Shown: in pieces, positions 1 to 5,658 of the stretch | How positions within the stretch are numbered: the first letter of the stretch is position 1 | Layout: each line of letters begins with the position of its first letter | Origin: Actinomycetota bacterium | GTDB taxonomy: Bacteria > Actinomycetota > Thermoleophilia > Gaiellales > Gaiellaceae | Length of the DNA stretch: 6,407 nt | NCBI GenBank assembly: GCA_019236545.1 | Contig: JAFAIV010000198.1 | Coordinates: 1-6,407 of the forward strand | Direction: 5' to 3' | Translations under genes and position numbers: made by a program | Notes under the pieces: generated by a model | Seen by the model: the letters and a program-made list of their open reading frames with translations, nothing else | Database searches by the model: none | What the model was told of the DNA's origin: nothing

Positions 1-6
1 TGGCAC

Positions 7-1392
7 ATGAGCGCGCCGGCACCGCTCACCCGGCGGGCGATCCGCTTCGTCGACCAGCGCACCGGCAGCGCGCCCTACCTGCGCAAGCTCATGCGCTACC
101 TCTTCCCCGACCACTGGTCCTTCCTCCTCGGCGAGGTCGCGCTCTACGCGTTCATGGTGCTCGTCGCGACCGGGGTCTACCTGACGTTCTTCTTCGTCGA
201 CTCGACGAAGGAGATCGTCTACCACGGGAGCTACGCGCCGCTCCACGGCCTGAAGGTGACCGAGGCGTACGCGTCCGTCGTGAACATCTCGCTCTCGGTC
301 AAGGCGGGGCTGCTGATCCGGCAGACGCACCATTGGGCGGCGGACGTCTTCGTCGCGGCGATCGTCCTCCACCTGCTGCGCGTCTTCTTCACCGGCGCCT
401 ATCGGAAGCCACGCGAGCTGACGTACTGGATCGGCGTGACCATGCTCATGCTGACGCTGCTCGAGGCGTACCTGGGCTACTCGCTCGTGGACGACCTCAT
501 GTCCGGGATGGGGCTGGTGATCGGCTACTCGGTCGGGCTCTCGATCCCGTTCGTGGGCGCGAACCTGATGAGCTGGCTCTTCCACGGGCCGTACCCGGGG
601 CAGGCGGTCCTCTGGCCGAGGATGTACATCGCCCACGTCCTGATCTTCCCGATCCTGATCGGGACGCTCCTGACGGCGCACCTGCTCCTCGTCGCGCTGC
701 GGCACCACACGCAGTTCCGGCGGCGGCGGTCGCAGTCGCAGCACGCGATCATGGGAGTGCCGACCTTCCCCGGGCAGACGCCGCGCTCGCTCGGGCTGCT
801 CTTCGCGACGATCGGCGTGCTCTTCCTCCTCGGCGGGCTCGTCCAGATCAACCCGATCTGGCTCTGGGGGCCGTACCACGTCTACGAGTCGACGAACGGC
901 GCGCAGCCGGACTGGTACCTCGGCTGGCTGATCGGCGGCCTGAGGCTCGTGCCGAGCTTCGACCTGACGATCGACGGCTACACGCTCGTCCCGAACCCGT
1001 TCTGGGGCGGAGCAGCGTTCCCGCTCGTCGTATTCGGGTTCCTCTATCTCTGGCCGTGGCTGGAGCGGAAGCTGACCGGCGACCAGGCGTGGCACAACAT
1101 CGCCGACCGGCCGCGCGACGCGCCGCTGCGGACGGGTGTGGGCGTGGGGATGGTGACGTGGGTCCTCGCGGTCTTCCTCGCAGGCGGCGCCGACCGCGTG
1201 CTCGTTCTCTACGGGATCTCGTACGTCGCGCAGATCGAGGTCTACCGCGTCCTGATCTGGGTGCTGCCGGTCGTCTTCGGCGTGATCGCGTGGTGGTGGT
1301 GCAAGCAGCTCCAGGCGAGCGAGCGCGTCCAGGCCGAGCGGCACGAGGCGGAGGCAGAGGCGCGTCTCGCGCGGATCAAGGCTCAGGCGTAG
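7..1392 (+). CDS. qcrB: Cytochrome b subunit of menaquinol:cytochrome c reductase (complex III), QcrB
   Basis: Integral membrane subunit that oxidises menaquinol and passes electrons through two b hemes in the bc1-type complex of the respiratory chain. About eight hydrophobic helices are visible (near residues 43-63, 109-129, 139-160, 205-230, 262-282, 335-351, 377-393, 412-431), so the b6-like and subunit-IV-like halves are fused. Heme ligands fit His108/His122 (spacing 14) and His210/His225 (spacing 15, as in b6f and Gram-positive enzymes, not 14 as in mitochondria). The Qo-site motif is PDWY at 301-304, an actinobacterial form of PEWY. The C-terminus (435-461) is charged and probably a cytoplasmic helix. 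At 461 aa it is shorter than many actinobacterial QcrB (about 540). The ATG overlaps a TGA (bases 8-10) in another frame, compatible with a 4-bp overlap with an upstream gene such as qcrA. Only six bases precede it, so the start cannot be proved and the frame stays open to the left edge. The family is certain. Confidence 0.95.
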   Translation: MSAPAPLTRRAIRFVDQRTGSAPYLRKLMRYLFPDHWSFLLGEVALYAFMVLVATGVYLTFFFVDSTKEIVYHGSYAPLHGLKVTEAYASVVNISLSVKAGLLIRQTHHWAADVFVAAIVLHLLRVFFTGAYRKPRELTYWIGVTMLMLTLLEAYLGYSLVDDLMSGMGLVIGYSVGLSIPFVGANLMSWLFHGPYPGQAVLWPRMYIAHVLIFPILIGTLLTAHLLLVALRHHTQFRRRRSQSQHAIMGVPTFPGQTPRSLGLLFATIGVLFLLGGLVQINPIWLWGPYHVYESTNGAQPDWYLGWLIGGLRLVPSFDLTIDGYTLVPNPFWGGAAFPLVVFGFLYLWPWLERKLTGDQAWHNIADRPRDAPLRTGVGVGMVTWVLAVFLAGGADRVLVLYGISYVAQIEVYRVLIWVLPVVFGVIAWWWCKQLQASERVQAERHEAEAEARLARIKAQA

Positions 1393-1940
1393 CCGAGCTC
1401 GAAGAAGCGGCCTTCGTGCGCCATCGCCTGCTCGCGGGTCAGGCCCTGCGCCGAGTGCGGCGTCGCGCCGATCGCGTCGGCGAAGCGCGTGATCATCTCG
1501 AACCCGGCCTGGACGTCCGCGGCGTCCCGGAGCGCCTGCTTCGAGACGCCGGCCGCGAGAGCGCGCGCCGGGTCGAGCGTGGCGAGGAAGTGGAGGGCGC
1601 CGCGGAGCCGCTCGTCGATCGGCGCCGTCTCATAGTCGTCGAGCACCGCGTCGACGAGGGCCTGGTCTCCGAAGGCATACGACGCGACCGCGCCGTGGGC
1701 TTCCGTTCAGAAGGGGCACTGGGCGAGCTTGGACACGAACGCGGCGAACAGCTCGCGCTCGGCCTCGCTCCAGTCGGACGGCCCCTTCATCACCTCCTGG
1801 AAGTAGGCGGAGATGGGCTCGCCGAAGAGCTCGGGGCGGTAGCGGAGCGCGAGCGAGATGTCGGAGACGTAGCCGTCCCGCTCCCGCATCGCCTCGATCT
1901 GCGCCGCCATCTCCGGCGCATGTGGAAGCTCAAGCCGCAT
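1383..1940 (-). CDS. AhpD/CMD-family peroxidase-like selenoprotein (predicted Sec78 at in-frame TGA)
   Basis: Read through one TGA, this frame gives 185 residues. Residues 31-75 match the peroxidase-related CMD family: a YRPELFGEP segment near 34-42, then SEAERELFAAF near 58-68 carrying the conserved acidic residue (Glu61 or Glu63), then Cys75-Pro-Phe-[TGA78]-Thr-Glu-Ala-His82. In AhpD the site is E...CxxC...H; Mycobacterium AhpD has Glu118, Cys130, Cys133 and His137. The spacings Glu63 to Cys75 (12), Cys75 to 78 (3) and 78 to His82 (4) reproduce it, with the TGA at the second, usually peroxide-reactive, Cys. The part after the TGA continues the family helices (AVLDDYETAPIDERLRG near 92-108) with no decay. 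A SECIS-like hairpin follows the TGA. The start ATG has a GAGG six bases upstream and overlaps the preceding gene by 11 bp. The 3' end overlaps qcrB tail-to-tail by 10 bp. Known: the family reduces peroxides or disulfides. Inferred: Sec insertion, which needs selA/B/C/D elsewhere in the genome. Alternatives: a nonsense mutation or a sequencing error at this Cys codon. Confidence 0.82.
1671..1709 (-). promoter_or_regulatory. Predicted bacterial SECIS hairpin with GGUC loop
   Basis: Reading the minus strand after the UGA, 17 nt (1706-1690) lead to the loop GGUC (1689-1686). The apical stem pairs 1695-1690 (CGGCGC) with 1685-1680 (GCGUCG): six base pairs, one of them G-U. A lower helix can form between GAAG (1703-1700) and CUUC (1674-1671), with an internal loop between the two. 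Bacterial SECIS elements lie inside the reading frame just after the UGA, with a small G-rich apical loop about 16-37 nt away. The E. coli fdhF element also has GGUC in the loop at nearly the same distance. Such an element would recruit SelB carrying Sec-tRNA. GC-rich coding DNA forms chance stems easily; the loop sequence and distance are what make this one convincing. Confidence 0.68.
1707..1709 (-). other. Predicted selenocysteine codon (UGA, Sec78)
   Basis: This TGA is the only stop within the AhpD-like frame between its ATG at 1940 and its terminal TGA at 1383-1385. It falls precisely on the second position of the CxxC redox site, three residues after Cys75 (codon 1716-1718) and four before His82. 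A random nonsense change would have little chance of landing there. The next codons (ACG GAA GCC CAC) keep the family's xxxH ending. Without Sec insertion, translation would stop at 77 aa and lose the catalytic half. Confidence 0.8.
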
Positions 1941-2169
1941 CGATCGCCTCGTATGCGCGCTGCCGCTTCTCGTCCGCGGCCGCGAACGCGACCGGCAGCA
2001 CCGCCTCGTAGAGCTCGTCCGCCGACAGCCCGGCGACGTCGGCGTCGACGATCCGCCACGCCGCCGTGCGCACCTTCTCGGTCAGCGCCGTCGGCTCGCC
2101 GGGACGGCCCGCGGCCTCGCCGACCGCCCGCCAGAGGGCGTCAGCCCGCGAGGAGTCGCCGGACGACAT
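1930..2169 (-). CDS. Small CMD-like companion protein of the AhpD-family gene
   Basis: 79 residues, soluble, Ala/Glu/Arg-rich and mostly helical, with no Cys. The stretch LTEKVRTAAWRI (29-40), then DADVAGLSADELYEAVL (42-58), then AFAAADEK (61-68) resembles the CMD helix pattern without the CxxC site. From memory of the family, small proteins with a KVR..AYRVTDEDV.AL...G.SED..FE pattern are commonly encoded just before a CxxC-containing AhpD-like protein, as here. A structural or regulatory partner of the next protein is a reasonable inference; no enzyme activity is claimed. The ATG lies 29 bp inside the aconitase gene in another frame, and the stop overlaps the next ATG by 11 bp, so translational coupling at both ends is likely. 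No strong Shine-Dalgarno site is seen. A GTG at codon 33 is an alternative start but would remove part of the conserved region. Confidence 0.72.
   Translation of the reverse strand: MSSGDSSRADALWRAVGEAAGRPGEPTALTEKVRTAAWRIVDADVAGLSADELYEAVLPVAFAAADEKRQRAYEAIDAA
1947..1950 (-). promoter_or_regulatory. Ribosome binding site GAGG of the AhpD-like selenoprotein gene
   Basis: The minus strand reads CGAGG, then six bases, then the ATG at 1940. This supports that start, 11 bp inside the end of the upstream small gene, and suggests reinitiation by ribosomes finishing that gene. Confidence 0.5.
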
Positions 2170-4855
2170 ACGGGAGGATGCCGCCGTGCCGCAGGTACTC
2201 GCGCTCGCGCGGCGTGTCCAGGCGGACGCGCGCGCGGAACTCCCTGCCGTCGGCGCGCACCGTCACCTCGCTCGCCTCGCCGCCGTCGATCCCCTGGATC
2301 GAGAACTCCTCGCGACCGGTCAGGCCGAGCGACTCGCGGCTCTCGCCGTCGAGGAACTGCAGCGGCAGGATCCCCATCATCAGCAGGTTGGAGCGGTGGA
2401 TCCGCTCGTACGACTCCGCGATCACGGCGCGCACGCCGAGCAGGTTCGGCCCCTTCGCCGCCCAGTCGCGCGACGAGCCGGAGCCGTACTCCTTCCCTGC
2501 GAGGACGATCGTGGGGACGCCTTCGGCGCGGTAGCGCTCGGCAACCTCGAAGATCGACCCCTCGTCGCCGTCCGGGAGGTGCGCCGTCCACGTGCCCTCG
2601 CTGCCGGGGACGAGCTGGTTGCGCAGGCGGACGTTCGCGAACGTGCCGCGCACCATGACCTCGTGGTTGCCGCGACGTGAGCCGTAGGAGTTGAACTCGC
2701 GGCGCTCGACGCCGTGCTCGGTCAGGTACTTCCCGGCCGGGGAGTCGGGCCGGATCGAGCCGGCGGGGGAGATGTGGTCGGTCGTGACCGAGTCGCCGAG
2801 CGAGACGAGGCAGCGCGCGCCGTGGATGTCCTCGACGCGGCCCGGCTCGCGGGACATGCCCTCGAAGTACGGCGGGTGCCGCACGTACGTCGACTCGGGG
2901 TCCCACGCGTAGAGCTCGCCCTCGGGCGTGTCGAGGCCCCGCCAGCGCTCGTCGCCGGTGAAGACGTCGGCGTAGGTCGAGGAGAACATCGAGCCCTGGA
3001 CGGACTCGCCGATGACGCGGTCGATCTCCTCCTGCGGCGGCCAGATGTCGCGCAGGTAGACGTCCTCGCCGTCGGAGCCCTGGCCGAGCGGCTCGTTCAG
3101 CAGGTCGACGTCCATCCGCCCGGCGAGCGCGTACGCGACGACGAGCGGCGGCGAGGCGAGGTAGTTCGCCTTCACGTCGCCGTGGATGCGCGCCTCGAAG
3201 TTGCGGTTCCCCGAGAGGACGGAGCAGACGACGAGCTGGCCCTCGTTCACGGCGGCGGCGATCTCCTCCGGCAGCGGGCCGGAGTTGCCGATGCACGTCG
3301 TGCAGCCGTAGCCGACGGTGTTGAAGCCGAGCTCGTCGAGGTACCGGTCGAGGCCGGCGGCGCGGTAGTACTCGGTGACGACCTTCGAGCCCGGCGCGAG
3401 CGACGACTTCACCCACGGCTTTCGCGTCAGGCCGCGCTCGACGGCGTTCCGCGCGAGAAGGCCGGCGCCGATCATCACGGACGGATTCGAGGTGTTCGTG
3501 CAGGACGTGATCGCCGCGATCACGACCGAGCCGTGCTCGAGCGCGTAGTCCGCGCCGGCGACCGGCACCTGCCTCTTCTGGACGGTCGCGACGTGCGCCG
3601 GCTTCGGGTCCGGGTCGGCGACGGCGTCCCCGGTGGGCGGGTCGCTGGCCGGGAACGAGTCCGCGATCTCCTTGTCGTACGTCCCGTTGCCGTAGTCGAC
3701 GCCGAACGTGTCGCACGCGTCGATGAACGCCTGCTTCGCGCCCGCGAGCGGCACGCGGTCCTGCGGGCGGCGCGGCCCGGCGAGCGACGGCTCGACGTCG
3801 GCCAGGTCGAGCTCGACGACCTGCGAGTACGTCGGGTGCTCGTCGGGCTCGTGCCAGAGCATGTTCTCCTTGCAGTACGCGTCGACGAGCGCGACGCGCT
3901 CCTCGCTGCGGCCGGTGAGGCGCAGGTAGCCGAGGGTCACGTCGTCGACGGGGAAGAAGCCGCATGTCGCGCCGTACTCGGGGCTCATGTTCCCGAGCGT
4001 TGCGCGGTCGGCCAGCGCGAGCGAGCCGACGCCGGGGCCGAAGTACTCGACGAACTTCCCGACGACGCCGACCTTGCGCAGGATCTGGGTGACGGTCAGG
4101 ACGAGGTCCGTCGCGGTCGCGCCCTCCTGCAGCTCGCCCGTCAGCCGGAAGCCGACGACCTGCGGCACGAGCATCGACAGCGCCTCGCCGAGCATCGCCG
4201 CCTCAGCCTCGATCCCGCCGACGCCCCAGCCGAGGACGCCGAGGCCGTTGACCATCGTCGTGTGCGAGTCGGTGCCGACGAGCGTGTCCGGGAAGGCGAC
4301 GCCGTCGCGCGACTCGACGACGCGCGCGAGGTGCTCGAGGTTGACCTGGTGGCAGATGCCCGTGTTCGGCGGGACGACCTTGAAGTTGTCGAACGCGCTC
4401 TGCCCCCAGCGGAGGAAGGCGTAGCGCTCGCGGTTCCGCTCGAACTCGAGCTCGACGTTGTGCTCGATCGCGAGCCGCGTCGCGAACTCGTCCACCTGCA
4501 CCGAGTGGTCGATGACGAGCTCGGCCGGGATGAGCGGGTTGATCAGCTTCGGATCGCCGCCCTGCGCGCGCATCGCCTCGCGCATCGCGGCGAGGTCGAC
4601 GATCGCGGGGACGCCGGTGAAGTCCTGGAGCAGGACGCGCGCAGGCATGAACGAGATCTCGCGCGACGGGTCGGCGTCCGCGACCCAGCCTGCGACCGCC
4701 TCGACCTCCGCTTCCGTCCCGTTCCGGAGGACGTTCTCGAGCAGGATCCGCAGCGTGTACGGCAGCCGCGCGACGTCCCAGCGGGCCTGCAGCGCGTCGA
4801 GCCGGTAGATCTCGTAGGTGCTGTCGCCGACCCGGAGCTGCGAGGACTCTCCCAC
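2141..4855 (-). CDS. acnA: Aconitate hydratase (AcnA/IRP-type aconitase)
   Basis: Cytoplasmic 4Fe-4S enzyme that isomerises citrate to isocitrate in the TCA cycle. From the GTG start it has 904 aa, normal for AcnA (about 890-940). Landmarks: LLQDFTGVPAIVDLAAMR (75-92), GTDSHTTMVNGLGVLGWG (194-211), cluster ligands Cys452 (SCTNTSNPS), Cys518 and Cys521 (GYGCTTCIGNSGP). In the C-terminal swivel domain: GDSVTTDHISPAGS (687-700), RRGNHEVMVRGTFAN (728-741), GKEYGSGSSRDWAAKG (787-802) and SYERIHRSNL (815-824). All expected catalytic motifs are intact. The frame stays open upstream into the transporter gene, but that part is a shadow. The GTG at 4855 directly precedes the family N-terminus. Its GGAG is only one base away, too close for a good site. 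A TTG at 4867, overlapping the transporter stop as TTGA, is the alternative (908 aa). It lies 8 bp after the transporter gene and overlaps the next small gene by 29 bp. Confidence 0.96.
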   Translation of the reverse strand: MGESSQLRVGDSTYEIYRLDALQARWDVARLPYTLRILLENVLRNGTEAEVEAVAGWVADADPSREISFMPARVLLQDFTGVPAIVDLAAMREAMRAQGGDPKLINPLIPAELVIDHSVQVDEFATRLAIEHNVELEFERNRERYAFLRWGQSAFDNFKVVPPNTGICHQVNLEHLARVVESRDGVAFPDTLVGTDSHTTMVNGLGVLGWGVGGIEAEAAMLGEALSMLVPQVVGFRLTGELQEGATATDLVLTVTQILRKVGVVGKFVEYFGPGVGSLALADRATLGNMSPEYGATCGFFPVDDVTLGYLRLTGRSEERVALVDAYCKENMLWHEPDEHPTYSQVVELDLADVEPSLAGPRRPQDRVPLAGAKQAFIDACDTFGVDYGNGTYDKEIADSFPASDPPTGDAVADPDPKPAHVATVQKRQVPVAGADYALEHGSVVIAAITSCTNTSNPSVMIGAGLLARNAVERGLTRKPWVKSSLAPGSKVVTEYYRAAGLDRYLDELGFNTVGYGCTTCIGNSGPLPEEIAAAVNEGQLVVCSVLSGNRNFEARIHGDVKANYLASPPLVVAYALAGRMDVDLLNEPLGQGSDGEDVYLRDIWPPQEEIDRVIGESVQGSMFSSTYADVFTGDERWRGLDTPEGELYAWDPESTYVRHPPYFEGMSREPGRVEDIHGARCLVSLGDSVTTDHISPAGSIRPDSPAGKYLTEHGVERREFNSYGSRRGNHEVMVRGTFANVRLRNQLVPGSEGTWTAHLPDGDEGSIFEVAERYRAEGVPTIVLAGKEYGSGSSRDWAAKGPNLLGVRAVIAESYERIHRSNLLMMGILPLQFLDGESRESLGLTGREEFSIQGIDGGEASEVTVRADGREFRARVRLDTPREREYLRHGGILPYVVRRLLAG

Positions 4856-4863
4856 GCTCCGAT

Positions 4864-5658
4864 TCAAGCAGAACCGCGGCTGCGCTCTCCCTGCTTGCCC
4901 TGCGTGAGGCGATTCAGCGTGACGAGCCCAAGGCCGCCGAGCATGTTGCCCGCCGCGGCGAGGAAGAAGTTGGCCAGGATGAACGTCCACGCGAAGTGGG
5001 CGCCGAAGCGGTAGCCGAAGATCAGCTCGAGCGTGATCACGATCACGTGGTTGAAGCTGCCGAGCGCGAGCAGCGAGCCGGCGACCCACGCGACGACGAC
5101 CCGCACCAGCATCGTGTCCTGGCCCTCGACGAACCACGTCATGGCGGTGATCAGCGCGCCCGCGAAGATCGCGCTGACGAAGAGCGGCAGCGTCCCGTGC
5201 GCGTGGATCAGCTCCGCGTTCCTCACGAGAGCGTGCCCTGTCCCGTCCGGCAGGACGTGGTGCGTCGAGAGGAGCAGGATCATCACCAGGCCGCCGGCGA
5301 TGTTGAAGACCGGCGAGGTGATCCAGAGCTTGGCGAGGTTCGCCCACGATCTGCCGCGACGGTGGTCGAGCCCGGCGATCGGCACGAGGAAGTTCTCGGT
5401 GAACAGCTCGCCCTTGCCGACGACGAGGAAGACGAACCCGATCCCGAAGCCGAGCGACGCCACGACGTGCGCCGGGTGGGCTCCGATCGCATGGCTGAGG
5501 CTCGCGTCGAGGATCGCCAGCGCCACGATGCCGGCGACGATGTCGAAGCCGGCCGCGAGCGCGGTCGAGATCATCTCCAGCAGCGGCCGCTGCAGGCGCC
5601 GCTCGCCCTCCTCCCTCGTCCGCCGGTAGATGTCCTCCGGCTGCGGGATCTCGCTCAG
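4864..5658 (-). CDS. Formate/nitrite transporter (FNT) family channel
   Basis: Pentameric inner-membrane channel family for formate, nitrite, hydrosulfide or similar small anions; the substrate is not readable here. Six hydrophobic segments are seen (numbering from the CTG at 5658: about 30-50, 63-86, 108-130, 157-179, 183-206, 220-248). GELFTENFLVP (83-93) carries the conserved Thr87 of the omega loop (E. coli FocA Thr91). FNH at 202-204 places the central pore His at 204 (FocA His209). GNMLGG at 237-242 is the typical last-helix motif. The ELFTENFLVP form recalls the YfdC-like branch. Start problem: the first standard start is ATG at 5574 (236 aa), right at helix 1. The 28 codons before it encode a good FNT N-terminal amphipathic helix (PEDIYRRTREEGERRL) but contain no ATG, GTG or TTG. 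I extend to a CTG at 5658 that overlaps the upstream stop as CTGA. Family is sure; the start is tentative. Confidence 0.88.
   Translation of the reverse strand: MSEIPQPEDIYRRTREEGERRLQRPLLEMISTALAAGFDIVAGIVALAILDASLSHAIGAHPAHVVASLGFGIGFVFLVVGKGELFTENFLVPIAGLDHRRGRSWANLAKLWITSPVFNIAGGLVMILLLSTHHVLPDGTGHALVRNAELIHAHGTLPLFVSAIFAGALITAMTWFVEGQDTMLVRVVVAWVAGSLLALGSFNHVIVITLELIFGYRFGAHFAWTFILANFFLAAAGNMLGGLGLVTLNRLTQGKQGERSRGSA

Noticed and set aside
1401..1416. Short inverted repeat CGAAG...CTTCG just after the qcrB stop as a terminator
   Set aside because: The stem is only 4-5 bp, has no U-tract, and lies within the coding region of the opposite gene.
1383..1646. Separate 87-aa gene beginning at ATG 1646
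   Set aside because: It is the C-terminal part of the AhpD-like frame; conserved sequence continues upstream of this Met to the TGA, and the fragment would lack the redox site.
1707..1940. Stand-alone 77-aa gene ending at the TGA, or a simple pseudogene
   Set aside because: The stop falls exactly on the active-site Cys position, the downstream half is undamaged, and a SECIS-like hairpin follows. A pseudogene or read error cannot be fully excluded.
333..2534. Long + strand frame of 733 codons, and other long + strand frames across 2066-5730
   Set aside because: They are Arg/Ala/Asp-rich low-complexity translations opposite or in another frame of qcrB, acnA and the transporter, typical of high-GC shadow frames; no domain is recognisable.
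2082..3965. Minus-strand Arg-rich frame of 627 codons
   Set aside because: Out-of-frame shadow of acnA; the true acnA frame shows complete aconitase motifs over the same bases.
4856..5347. N-terminal extension of the aconitase frame to 5347
   Set aside because: The extension is Arg/Gly/Ala-rich, lies in another frame of the FNT gene, and aconitase homology begins only after about 4855.
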